A DNA stretch of 64,000 nucleotides from DATAGF01 sp963835685 (GTDB taxonomy: Bacteria; Actinomycetota; Thermoleophilia; Miltoncostaeales; Miltoncostaeaceae): assembly GCA_963835685.1 (NCBI GenBank), contig CAWIGI010000010.1, forward strand, positions 186,001 through 250,000, read 5' to 3'. This document shows positions 6,025 to 14,526 of this stretch, piece after piece. Both the position numbers and the translations under genes were made by a program. The notes under the pieces were generated by a model, which saw only the letters and a program-made list of their open reading frames with translations, was not told the DNA's origin and did no database searches. Every line of letters begins with the position of its first letter. The first letter of the stretch is position 1.

Positions 6025-8901
6025 TCACCCCGATGCGGCGCGCCGGTCGGCGACCCGGATGGGATCCTCCATCGCTCGGCACCGCTCGCAGGAGTAGACG
6101 CGCGCCACCCCGTCGATCCCCCCGGTGACCAGGCGCCGGCCGTCCTGGTTGAAGGCGACCGCGACCAGCCCGGCGGTCGCGCCCGTGAGCACCTCGAGGC
6201 GCCGCCCAGATCGGGCCCCCCACACTCGAGAGGTCCCGTCCTCGCTCGCCGACGCGACCATGGTGCCGTCGGGGCTGAAGCGGACGGCGACCACCGGGCC
6301 GGTGTGCCCGGTCAGGACGTGTACGAGGCGGCCGGTGCGGGCCTCCCAGATGCGCGCCGTGCCGTCCTGTCCCGCCGTCGCGACCCGCGTGCCGTCGGGG
6401 CTGAGGGCGACGTCGACGGCCTGCGGCGGCACGGCGAGCACGACGGCGGGCGCCTTCCTCCTCGCGTCCCACACCCGCGCCGATCCGTCGAGGCTCGCGG
6501 TCACCGCGCGCGTCCCGTCGGCGCTGAAGCGGGCCGCCACGACGGTGTCGGTGTGCCCCTCAAGGCTGAGGAGCACCCGTCCGGTGCGGGCGTCCCACAC
6601 GCGGGCCGTCCGGTCGGCGCCGGCCGTGATGATGCGGCCGCCGCCCGCGTCATATTCCGCCGCCACGACCGACTGGCCGCTCGGCATGCGGAGCAGCTCG
6701 ACCTGGCGACCCGACGCGACGTCCCACACCCGTGCCGTGCCGTCGAGGCCGGCGGTGACCACACGGCGGCCGTCCGGCCGGAAGCCGGCCGCGTAGACGA
6801 TCCCGCGGTGACCCCTCAGGACTTCGAGAGGCGGCCCCCCCTCCGTCCGCCACAGGCGGACCGTGCCGTCCCAGCCGGCCGTCGCCGCCACGTCTCCCCG
6901 AGGGCTGAAGACCGCGCTCTGCACGGCCCCGTCGTGGCCGCCGAGGGTGGCCATCGCCCGCTCGCCACGCCACACGCGCGCGGTGCCGTCGAAGCTCGCC
7001 GTCAACACCCGCGCGCCGCCGGGGCTGAACGACACGCCCACCACCGGCGCGGTGTGTCCGGCGAGCTCGCCACGGCTGGCGCCCCGCTGGGCGCCCCAGA
7101 CGCGCACCACACCGTCGTACCCCTGTGTCGCCACCAGCGCCCCGGTCGCGCTCGACGCCGCCGCCACGATGTTGCCTCCCGTCCCGGCCAAGACGGCGCG
7201 GAGGCCTCCTGTCCGGGAGTCCCAGACGCGGGCCACCCCGTCGTCGCCCGCGGTCACGATCCGCGCGCCGTCGCCGCTGAAGGTCGCCGCGACGACCGGG
7301 CCGGCGCCCCCGCTGAGGACCCGGAGCGACGCGCCGGTGCGCGGGTTCCAGACGCGCGCGGTCCCGTCGATCCCCGCGGTCAGGACGCGCTCGCCGTCTG
7401 CGCTGAACTCCGCAGACGTCACCTGGCCACGGTGGCCCTGAAGGACCACGGGCCCGGTCGCGCGGCGCGTCTCCCAGACCCGTCCCGTGCCGTCCGGGCC
7501 GGCCGTGACGGCCAGCGAGCCGTCCGGGCTGAGATGGCCCGCGGAGACCTCGCCGCGGAGGCGGCGCAGGCGATGCCCGTCCCGCCCGTCCCAGACGACG
7601 GCCGCGCCCGCGCCCCATGTGAGGACGACCCCGCCGTCGGCGCTGAGCGCCGCGCGCGGCGCGCCGCTCGGCATCGGAGGGGTGGCACCGCCGCCGGCGG
7701 TGTCCCAGACGCGCGCCGCTCCGTCGTCGGCGAGGGTCAACAGGGACAGGCCGTCGCGGCTGAAGGCAGCCTGGACGACGGGCGCCGCGGTCGGGACGGT
7801 CCCCAGCACCTCGCCGGTGGCCGTGCTCCAGATGCGCGTGACCCCGTCGTCGCCGGTGGCGGCGAGCGCGCCGCTGTCGCTGAGCGCGGCTGCCGTCGTC
7901 CTGGCGTCGCGGCCGCCGAGGGTGAGCGCGGGCGCCGCCGCGTCCGCGCCCCAGCGCCAAAGCCGCGCACGCCCGTCGTCCCCGACCGTGAGCACGAGGC
8001 GGCCATCCTGGCTGAAGCCGGCCAGTCGCCCACCCGCCGTCGGGAGCACCGCGTGCACTCGCGAGCGGATCAGGGCCTCGCTCAGGGCCTCCTCGGACTC
8101 GGCGGTGGGCCGCTGCTCCAGGGCCTGGCGGGCAAGGCGCACGCTCTCCTCGGGATCGACCGAGAGCCGCGCCACCGACTGGGCGGTGAGCTCCCGTGAG
8201 CGGGCGGTGTCACGCTCCGTGATCGCCCGTTCCCGCTGCCAGAGCGCCAACAGGCCCAGGACGACCGCGACGACGAGCGCGGTGGTGACGCCGGCGAGGA
8301 TGACCCGCTGCCGGCGGGTCGCCGCGGCGCGGCTCGCCAGGACGTACTCGCCCTGCAGATCGGTCGGCTGGGGCTCTCCGGGTGGCCGCGCCAGCCGCTC
8401 CTCCGCCGCCTGCAGGTCGCTCCCGCGGAGCAGAAGGCTGCCGTCTCGGCCCCCCGCATCCCACTCGATCGCCCGAACCAGCAACCGGGTGTGTGCCTCG
8501 ACCCACTCGAGGTCGGTGTCGAGCGCCGTGACCAGGGTGGCGATGGCCTGCCCCTCGTTGTCCTCCGGGCGGAGGAACACCCAGTTGGGCCTCGAGAGCG
8601 CGAGCGGCACGGCGGAGCCGTTAACGTCGCGCCGCAGGACGGGGATGATCCGCTTGTTGTGCTGGGCCGCGTGGGCGAGCTCGCTGGCGCAGACCTCCGA
8701 GGCGAGCGAGTCGGGCGTGAGGACGAAGACGAAGGCGCCGGCGCTCTCGATCCCGGCCTCGACCTCGGCGAGCCAATCGGCAGTCGGCGGAATGTCCTGC
8801 CAATCGACCCAGACGTCCTTGCCCCGTTCGGTCAAGGCCTCCTGGAGCCGTCGAACGAAGGCGGAGTCGGTCCGAGCGTACGAGACGAAGAGGTCAGCCA
8901 C
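6025..8901 (-). CDS. TIR domain - transmembrane - WD40 repeat protein
   Basis: Residues 1-110 are a TIR domain: FVSYARTDSAFVRRL at the start, VWVDWQDI, FVFVLTPDSL, and SEVCASEL with Glu74 in the position of the NADase catalytic Glu. A single membrane helix follows at about 200-221 (ILAGVTTALVVAVVLGLLAL), then a helical linker. From about residue 300 to the end there are roughly 16 WD40 repeats, counted by their closing RVW/RLW/RIW motifs, enough for two propellers. The start is the GTG at 8901, overlapping by 8 bases the stop of the broken FG-GAP gene. TIR-WD40 proteins are candidate immune or cell-suicide sensors that consume NAD on activation; here that role is inferred. Confidence 0.85.
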   Translation of the reverse strand: MADLFVSYARTDSAFVRRLQEALTERGKDVWVDWQDIPPTADWLAEVEAGIESAGAFVFVLTPDSLASEVCASELAHAAQHNKRIIPVLRRDVNGSAVPLALSRPNWVFLRPEDNEGQAIATLVTALDTDLEWVEAHTRLLVRAIEWDAGGRDGSLLLRGSDLQAAEERLARPPGEPQPTDLQGEYVLASRAAATRRQRVILAGVTTALVVAVVLGLLALWQRERAITERDTARSRELTAQSVARLSVDPEESVRLARQALEQRPTAESEEALSEALIRSRVHAVLPTAGGRLAGFSQDGRLVLTVGDDGRARLWRWGADAAAPALTLGGRDARTTAAALSDSGALAATGDDGVTRIWSTATGEVLGTVPTAAPVVQAAFSRDGLSLLTLADDGAARVWDTAGGGATPPMPSGAPRAALSADGGVVLTWGAGAAVVWDGRDGHRLRRLRGEVSAGHLSPDGSLAVTAGPDGTGRVWETRRATGPVVLQGHRGQVTSAEFSADGERVLTAGIDGTARVWNPRTGASLRVLSGGAGPVVAATFSGDGARIVTAGDDGVARVWDSRTGGLRAVLAGTGGNIVAAASSATGALVATQGYDGVVRVWGAQRGASRGELAGHTAPVVGVSFSPGGARVLTASFDGTARVWRGERAMATLGGHDGAVQSAVFSPRGDVAATAGWDGTVRLWRTEGGPPLEVLRGHRGIVYAAGFRPDGRRVVTAGLDGTARVWDVASGRQVELLRMPSGQSVVAAEYDAGGGRIITAGADRTARVWDARTGRVLLSLEGHTDTVVAARFSADGTRAVTASLDGSARVWDARRKAPAVVLAVPPQAVDVALSPDGTRVATAGQDGTARIWEARTGRLVHVLTGHTGPVVAVRFSPDGTMVASASEDGTSRVWGARSGRRLEVLTGATAGLVAVAFNQDGRRLVTGGIDGVARVYSCERCRAMEDPIRVADRRAASG

Positions 8902-10611
8902 GCCCCGGCCGGCGGGGCACGAGCCGGAAGACGACGATCTGCGCCGCCTGGGTTCCCCGGGCGTCCTCGGCCGTGATGACGATCGTCGCCCGCACCCGCA
9001 GGCCGCGGGCGAGCGCGCGTCTGATCGCCGGCCAGCGGCGGCGCGGGATCCTGAGCGTGATGCGGGTGGGCTCGCCGGCGCGGAGCTCCGGGTGACGGTG
9101 CCGAGCGCGATCTTCTTCTTGGCGCGCGGGCGCAGCGAGAGCTTGCCCCGGGCGGTGAGGCTGCAGGCGGTGGCGCAGCTCGCCGAGACGGCGATGCCGG
9201 TCTCACCGATAGCTGCTGACGCCGCGCCGCCGACACGGCGAGGCCGGGCCCGGCGCCGGTACCGATGCCGTGGTGACGCGAGTGATGCCGCCGCCGGGGT
9301 CATCGGCGGCCTCTAGGGTCGCCGCCGTTGCGGCCCCGCCGCCGTCGGGGCCCCCGCCGCGCCGTCGGGTCGGGCGCGTCGGGGTCAGGCGGGCCGGACG
9401 GCGGAGCGACAGAGGTGTTGCGGGCCATGATCGCCGCGGAGAGGGCGTGGTCCGCGAACAGCAGGTCGGGGCGCTGGACGGTCGAAGTCGATGTGGGCGA
9501 CGGCGATCGACCGCACGTCGTTGCCATCTGGTCAGCTGGCCGGCTCGTAGACCGGGATCGGCCCGTTTCCGAGAAGGCGCCCGTGCCCGCGCCGCTCATC
9601 ACGGAGGCCGCGTTTCGGACGTCATCGTCGCCGTCTCCAGCGTCGGGTCGAGGCGCGCGACGACCAGGTCGGTCGTGCCGTCTCGATCGAGGTCGGCGGC
9701 GGCCAGAGCCCCGGGTTGTCGCCCGGCGAGACGCGGCTCGGGCCGGCTGGAAGGATGCGCCGTCGCCGCTTCCCAAGCCGGATCACGACCTGGTCGTCGC
9801 CCGGCCGGGATGCGGCGATGTCGGCCGTCGTGCCGGCATCGAGCCGCCCGACGACGATCGCCTCGATGGATCCCGTCACGATCGGGCTGGCGGGGTCGGC
9901 GCGAAGGTGAACGCGGCTCGACGACTGGAGCAGCACATGGACCCCGGCCCTCCCGCCGATGGTCCCGGCGACCCCGAGGTCGAAGCGCCCGTCGCCGCTG
10001 AAGTCTCGGATGACGACGTCGTTGAGGATCCCCCCGACGAACGCCTGCGGGTCGGCGAAGGCGCCCCCCGCCCGCTGCAGGATCACCCAGCCCCCGTCTC
10101 CCCCACCGCCACGATGTCGGCGAGGGAGTCGCCGTTCACTCGGCCGACGGCGACAGCGGTCAGGGGAGTGCCGGCCAGCCAGGCGCCGTTGTCGTCGAAC
10201 CCCGAGTCGGCCTGGACGAACCGCTGCACGCCGTTGCCGACCGCGACGAAGTCGGGGCGGCCGTCGCCGCTCAGCGAGCCGATGGCGACATCGTCTAAAC
10301 GGGGGCAGTTCCTCCGGCCTGACCGGGATGGTCTCGGTGGGATTGGCGGAGGGACCGGGTGAACTGGAGCACCCCGACCCCCGTCTCTCCGACCATCACG
10401 ACCTCGGGCCTCCCGCCGCCCGGTGAGCTCGCCCGCGGCGACCGAGTTGTGCTGCGAGGTGAAGGGGATGCTGCTCGGTGTAGTTCGCGGGGGCCTCGAA
10501 GCTCGGCGCCGCCGCGGCCGGCACGGCGACCGCGCCGCCGACGAGCAGGGCGACGAGCGGGCGCCCACGACGAGCGCCGTCTTCCTCCCCGTCCCGCGGT
10601 CGCTCTCGCAT
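8894..10611 (-). pseudogene. Broken paralogue of the FG-GAP repeat protein
   Basis: All parts of the intact gene at 1340-2983 recur, but in shifting frames: an ATG start and Ala-rich signal segment (VALLVGGAVAVPAAAA) near 10611; repeat units SGDGRPDFVAVGNG, VNGDSLADIVAVGE, FSGDGRFDLGVAG; ARNTSVAPP before the linker; and the C-terminal tail ending VVFRLVPRRPGRG with TGA at 8894-8896. At least five one-base shifts separate these parts. Some could be sequencing errors in GC runs, but the number argues for decay. The stop overlaps the GTG of the TIR gene by 8 bases, so the two were once an operon. Confidence 0.8.
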
Positions 10612-10772
10612 GCATGTTTGCCTCTGTACGCATGCTTTTCGCGGCGCGTCAAGCGGTCTCGGTGAGCGGTCTTGCATGCCGAGGCGCGCGGGGGCCCCGC
10701 GTCATCGGGGCTCCACGCCAGGCCTGCCGTTGCCATACGGTGCGTCCGGCGCTCGAGAGAGGGAGGGCCGTC

Positions 10773-11103
10773 ATGCGCAAGCGCAACAACTGATCCACTC
10801 GTCCGCTACTTCCTGGATCAGTATCGGCTGAACCTCCTTGCGGTGCCTCGGGAGCGCGTGAAGCCCGGGGGACCTCTACGTCGAGAACAAGACGGGCGTC
10901 ACGGCCCCAGGGCAGGTCGGGAGCTTCCTCACACCACCGCCGAAGCTCCCGAGGCCCGTGCGCGACGAGACGATGGCGGATGTCTCCGGCCAGATGTCCC
11001 GTCGCCTCTCGCTCGACGTCGGCCTCTCTCTGCTCCAGAACTTCCTCCTCGCTCTGGGTGCGGTCGGCGTGATGGACGAGCTCACAACCCCATCGCCGCC
11101 TTG
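10773..11103 (+). pseudogene. Frameshifted, truncated gene; gasdermin-like N-terminal pattern
   Basis: From the ATG at 10773, after one shift at ~10793, comes DPLVRYFLDQYRLNLLAVPR. After a second shift at ~10868 come DLYVENKTGVTAPGQVGSFL, then LPRPVRDETMADVSGQ and LSLDVGLSLLQNFLLALGA. The frame then runs into the 3' end of trpS and stops at 11103. The pattern (Leu-Pro-Arg near the N-terminus, a GDL-like strand, a small-residue VSG motif, then an amphipathic 'vGLsiL..ll.aLG' helix) recalls bacterial gasdermins as I remember them. That comparison is from memory and unaligned. About 105 residues remain of a family of ~250-300. Confidence 0.35.
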
Positions 11104-12071
11104 ATCTCGGCGAGGACGGGCGCCGCGATGGCGCGGGCCCGCTCGGCGCCCTCCTCCAGGATGGCGTCGATGCGCTCGGGCTCGGCGAGCAGGGCGGCGC
11201 GCCGCTCGCGGATGGGGGCGATCGTGGCCCGCACGCGGGCCGCGAGGTCTCGCTTGTCCTCGACGCAGCCGAGCACGGCGGTGGTGCAGCCGCGGTAGAC
11301 CGCGTCAACCTCCTCCTGCGGCGCGTCGAGGAGGCGGTGCCAGGTGAAGACGTTGCAGACCTCCGGGCGGCCCGGGATGTCGCGCCGCACGCGCTGGGGG
11401 TCGGTGATCATCGACATCACCATGCGGTCGATCTCCTCGTCGCTCATCCCGAGCGTGAGGGCGTTGCCGTAGCTCTTGCTCATCTTGCGGTTGTCCGGCC
11501 CGAGCACGAGCGGGAACTCGGCCAGCAGGGCCTGGGGCTCGGGGAAGACCGGGCCGTAGAGGTGGTTCATCCGGCGCACGACCTCGCGGGCGAGCTCGAG
11601 GTGCGGAAGCTGGTCCTGGCCCACCGGGATCTTCGTCGCCTTGTAGAGGATGATGTCGGCCGTCTGCAGCAGCGGGTAGCCGAGGAACCCGTAGGTCTCG
11701 ATGGCCTCCCCGAGCTCGGCGATCTGGCCCTTGTAGGTGGGCACGCGCTCGAGCCACGACAGCGGGGTGACCATCCCGAGGAGCGCGAGCAGCTCGGCGT
11801 GCTCGTGCACGTCCGACTGGCGGAAGACGATGCTGCGCTCGGGGTCGACGCCGACGGCGACCCAGTCGGCGACCATCTCGCGCGCGTTGCGCCGGAGGTC
11901 CTCGACGTCCTCGTAGGCCGTCGTGAGCGCGTGGAGGTCGACCACGCAGTAGATGCAGTCGTACTCGTCCTGCAGGCGCACCCAGTTGCCCAGGGCGCCG
12001 ACGAGGTGGCCGATGTGGAGCTGTCCGGTCGGGCGCATCCCGGAGAAGACGCGCTCGCGGCGATCGGGCAT
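11082..12071 (-). CDS. trpS: Tryptophan-tRNA ligase
   Basis: This class I aminoacyl-tRNA synthetase attaches Trp to tRNA-Trp in the cytoplasm. It has the HIGH signature as LHIGHLVGALGNW near residue 20, the Trp-pocket and dimer motifs (DLHALT, LLQTADIILY, GQDQLPHLELAREV), and the KMSKS loop as RKMSKSYGN around residue 195. At 329 aa it has the usual bacterial length. The ATG start is preceded at 8 bases by a TAGCAT -10 element (12080-12085), so the mRNA is probably leaderless. It is divergent from the CPBP protease gene. No T-box leader can exist with such a short 5' end. Confidence 0.97.
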   Translation of the reverse strand: MPDRRERVFSGMRPTGQLHIGHLVGALGNWVRLQDEYDCIYCVVDLHALTTAYEDVEDLRRNAREMVADWVAVGVDPERSIVFRQSDVHEHAELLALLGMVTPLSWLERVPTYKGQIAELGEAIETYGFLGYPLLQTADIILYKATKIPVGQDQLPHLELAREVVRRMNHLYGPVFPEPQALLAEFPLVLGPDNRKMSKSYGNALTLGMSDEEIDRMVMSMITDPQRVRRDIPGRPEVCNVFTWHRLLDAPQEEVDAVYRGCTTAVLGCVEDKRDLAARVRATIAPIRERRAALLAEPERIDAILEEGAERARAIAAPVLAEIKAAMGL

Positions 12072-12079
12072 CGCGGGGC

Positions 12080-12122
12080 ATGCTACCCACCGGCGGGTTC
12101 GGCCCCGGGGTGTCCCTACACT
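12080..12122. promoter_or_regulatory. Divergent leaderless promoters of trpS and the CPBP gene
   Basis: On the minus strand TAGCAT (12080-12085) ends 8 bases before the trpS ATG. On the plus strand TACACT (12117-12122) ends 7 bases before the GTG of the CPBP gene. Both match the TA(G/C)NNT pattern seen at other starts in this window. No good -35 element is visible for either. Confidence 0.55.
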
Positions 12123-12129
12123 CGCAGGG

Positions 12130-12849
12130 GTGGGAACCCTCGATCAGGCCGGGCCGGCGCCCCCGGTTCCCCAACCCGGATTCCTGTGGCGGGTGCTGTC
12201 CCCGATCGGGGCGGTCGTGCTCGCCTTCGTCGTGCTCGTCGTGGCCGCGGGCGCGCTCAGCGCGACGTCGCTGTCGGACGACGGCACGGAGGCCGTGCTC
12301 GCGTTCGGCACGAGCGTGCTGCTGCTCGCCTTCGGCGTCGTCCTCTGGCGGCGGCTGCCGGCGCACGAGCGCCGTGCCGCGGTCGCGCTCAAGCACTCGG
12401 CCTGGGGCGCCGTGGGCCTGGGGGTAACGATCGGGATCGGGCTCGTCATCGGCGCCGGGGCGATCATCCTCCTGGGCAGCGCGATCGATCCCGCCGTCGA
12501 GCGGCGCATCGACGAGGTCGAGGAGATCGGCGCCGCGCCGTGGCAGATCGCGCTGACGGTGTGCGCCGTGGTCGTGCTGGCACCCTTCGGCGAGGAGCTG
12601 CTCTTCCGGGGGCTGCTGCTGCGGGCGCTCGTGCGCCGCGTCCGCTTCTGGCCTGCGGCCGTCATCAGCGCGGTGCTGTTCGCGGCCGCGCACGTCGACG
12701 CCTACCTCCTGTGGCCGCGCGCCATCGCGCTGGTGGGGACGGGCGTGGTGCTGGCGTGGCTCTACCGCTGGCGGGGATACTGGGCCTCGGTCACCGCCCA
12801 CGCGACCGTCAACATCGTGGCCGCAGTCGCCCTGGTCGCCTCCTCATGA
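12130..12849 (+). CDS. CPBP family intramembrane metalloprotease
   Basis: This polytopic membrane protein of 239 aa has the CPBP (Rce1-like, ABI) signature. The EExxxR motif is FGEELLFRG (Glu155, Glu156, Arg160) and a zinc-site His lies in FAAAHVDAY (His188). Hydrophobic segments lie at about 25-45, 55-72, 93-116, 138-152, 173-187 and 195-213. Members cleave or process membrane or prenylated substrates; in bacteria many act in bacteriocin immunity or signalling. It opens a three-gene operon with a Crp/Fnr regulator and a DNA glycosylase and overlaps the next gene by ATGA. The GTG start fits the leaderless promoter. Confidence 0.88.
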   Translation: MGTLDQAGPAPPVPQPGFLWRVLSPIGAVVLAFVVLVVAAGALSATSLSDDGTEAVLAFGTSVLLLAFGVVLWRRLPAHERRAAVALKHSAWGAVGLGVTIGIGLVIGAGAIILLGSAIDPAVERRIDEVEEIGAAPWQIALTVCAVVVLAPFGEELLFRGLLLRALVRRVRFWPAAVISAVLFAAAHVDAYLLWPRAIALVGTGVVLAWLYRWRGYWASVTAHATVNIVAAVALVASS

Positions 12850-13538
12850 CCGACACCGCCGTCTTCCGCCGCCTGGACCTCTTCGCGGGCCTCGACGAGG
12901 GCGCCGTCCGAAGGGCCGTCCGGGAGCTCGACGCGGTCGTGGTCCCGGCCGGCGACGAGTTCGACATCGCCGCGAGCGGCGCCGTCTGCGGGATCGTCGG
13001 GGGCGGCCGGCTCGCCCTCGCCTTCATCGCGGAGGAGGACCGCGAGCGCACCATCGGGATTCTGGAGGAGGGCGACGTGATCGTCCGGCCCACCGACGGG
13101 TGGGCCGCCGTCGGCCCGCGGGTGCGGTGCTTCGCCATCGAGGACGCGCTCATGCACCTGGTCAACCGGCGCCGCCTGGACGCCTGGATGCACGACCCGG
13201 CCCTGGCCGCCAACGTGGTGCGGGTCCTGAGCGCCCAGATCGCCGACCGGGAGCTGGCGGTGGCGATCGCGCTGGAGCCGCGCGTCGAGCGGCGGCTGCT
13301 GCTGAAGCTGCGTCAGCTCGCCGAGCGCTGGGGGCGGGTCACGCCGGACGGCATCCGCCTCGACCTCCGGCTCACCCACCAGGAGCTCGCCAACATGGTC
13401 GGGGCGGTGCGCGAGTCCGTGACGATCGCGCTCGGGCGCCTCGCGAGCGCCGGCGAGATCGAGGTCCGCAACCGCACGCTGCTGATCCGGCCGCCGGAGG
13501 CCGAGCCGGAGGACGAGGGCCGGGCCGCCGGACGATGA
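12846..13538 (+). CDS. Crp/Fnr family transcription regulator
   Basis: Residues 1-120 form a cyclic-nucleotide-binding-like beta barrel (FRRLDLFAGLDEGAVRRAV at the start, ILEEGDVI as the barrel hinge). A dimer helix follows (ALEPRVERRLLLKLRQLAERWG). The C-terminal winged helix contains LTHQELANMVGAVRESVT, the standard Crp recognition helix in which R-E-S-V-T contacts DNA. No Cys cluster for an Fe-S centre is present, so it is not an oxygen-sensing FNR. The phosphate-binding cassette of true cAMP receptors (RxS/T) is not clear, so the ligand is unknown. Length is 230 aa. It is coupled by ATGA overlaps to both neighbours. Confidence 0.88.
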   Translation: MTDTAVFRRLDLFAGLDEGAVRRAVRELDAVVVPAGDEFDIAASGAVCGIVGGGRLALAFIAEEDRERTIGILEEGDVIVRPTDGWAAVGPRVRCFAIEDALMHLVNRRRLDAWMHDPALAANVVRVLSAQIADRELAVAIALEPRVERRLLLKLRQLAERWGRVTPDGIRLDLRLTHQELANMVGAVRESVTIALGRLASAGEIEVRNRTLLIRPPEAEPEDEGRAAGR

Positions 13539-14410
13539 TCCTGCGGCCGCGAGGCCCCTACTCGCTGCGGCAGTCGCTGCGCGGCCGGGCCGGCGGCACG
13601 CTGCGGCTCCGCGGCGGAGCGCTCGAGATGACGGTCCGGCCGGACGGCGCGCCGGGCCGGGCGCGGCTGGTGCAGCTCTCCGACGGGACCGTTCGCGCCG
13701 AGGTGCTGGAGGGCGATCCGGAGGCCGTCGCCGCCGCGGTGCGCCGGCGGCTGTCGCTCGACGCCGATACGGCCCCCTTCCGGGAGCGCTTCGCGGACGA
13801 TCCGCTCGTGGGGCCCCTGGTGCGGCGCCGCCCCGGCCTGCGGCCGCTGGTGCGGGGCACCGTGGCCCAGGCGGCGGTCGCCGCCGTGGCGGGCCAGCTC
13901 GTCACCTGGAGCGAGGCCGCGGCGATCGAGGCGCGCGTGGTCGCGGCGGCCGCGCCGGGCGCGGGCGGCCTGCGGCTGCCCCCGACGCGGGCCGAGCTGG
14001 CGTCCCTCTCACCCGCCGGGCTCGCGGCGCGGGGCCTGTCCCCCGGGCGGGCGTCGGCGCTCGCCCGCCTGCTGCGGACGGTCAACGTGGAGACCCTGCG
14101 TGAGCACGACTCGCCGGCGGTGCTCGCCCGCCTCACCCGCGAGCGCGGCCTGGGCCCGTGGTCGGCGGGCGTGGTGGCGCTGCTGGGCCTGGGGCGGCTC
14201 GACCTCGGCCTGGTGGGCGACCTCGGGCTGATCCGCCTCGCCACGAGGGTCAACGGCCGCCACGCCGAGGTCGCCGACACCGCGGCCCTCCTCGCGCCCT
14301 ACGGCGAGTGGGCCGGGCTCGCCAGCCTGCACCTGCTGGCCCACCCCTGGGCCTCAGCCCCTCGGACGGCGCGCCCCGCCGTAAGGCGGAGCCGGGAGAG
14401 GGGCGCATGA
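13535..14410 (+). CDS. AlkA-like DNA-3-methyladenine glycosylase II
   Basis: This HhH-GPD superfamily base-excision enzyme removes alkylated bases from DNA. The helix-hairpin-helix is RERGLGPWSAGVVAL (about 202-216). The catalytic Asp is Asp229 in LVGDLGLIRL, matching the PAGDLAL segment of AlkA. The N-terminal ~100 residues are the beta domain found in AlkA and 8-oxoguanine glycosylases. No Fe-S Cys cluster is present. Length is 291 aa. It is the last gene of the CPBP-Crp operon, coupled by ATGA. The final ~20 Arg-rich residues look unstructured. Confidence 0.85.
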   Translation: MILRPRGPYSLRQSLRGRAGGTLRLRGGALEMTVRPDGAPGRARLVQLSDGTVRAEVLEGDPEAVAAAVRRRLSLDADTAPFRERFADDPLVGPLVRRRPGLRPLVRGTVAQAAVAAVAGQLVTWSEAAAIEARVVAAAAPGAGGLRLPPTRAELASLSPAGLAARGLSPGRASALARLLRTVNVETLREHDSPAVLARLTRERGLGPWSAGVVALLGLGRLDLGLVGDLGLIRLATRVNGRHAEVADTAALLAPYGEWAGLASLHLLAHPWASAPRTARPAVRRSRERGA

Positions 14411-14513
14411 GGGGCGCCGCTAGGCGGGGAGCGCGGGCGTCCTCGCGCGCGTCCGCGGCCTGAAACATCCGCCGTCCGGAGCCGCATCCCTCGGATCGCC
14501 CTCCGCTTGCGAT

Positions 14514-14519
14514 TACCAT
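14514..14519 (+). promoter_or_regulatory. -10 element TACCAT of the VanW gene
   Basis: TACCAT ends 7 bases before the ATG at 14527, matching the leaderless pattern TA(G/C)NNT. It supports that ATG as the native start even though the frame shifts later. Confidence 0.5.
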
Positions 14520-14526
14520 CCCCGAG

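Noticed and set aside
6025..8000. Repetitive pattern that could be mistaken for a CRISPR array or tandem DNA repeats
   Set aside because: The periodicity is that of WD40 protein repeats of ~120 bases with diverged sequence; no identical short repeats with unique spacers occur anywhere in the window.
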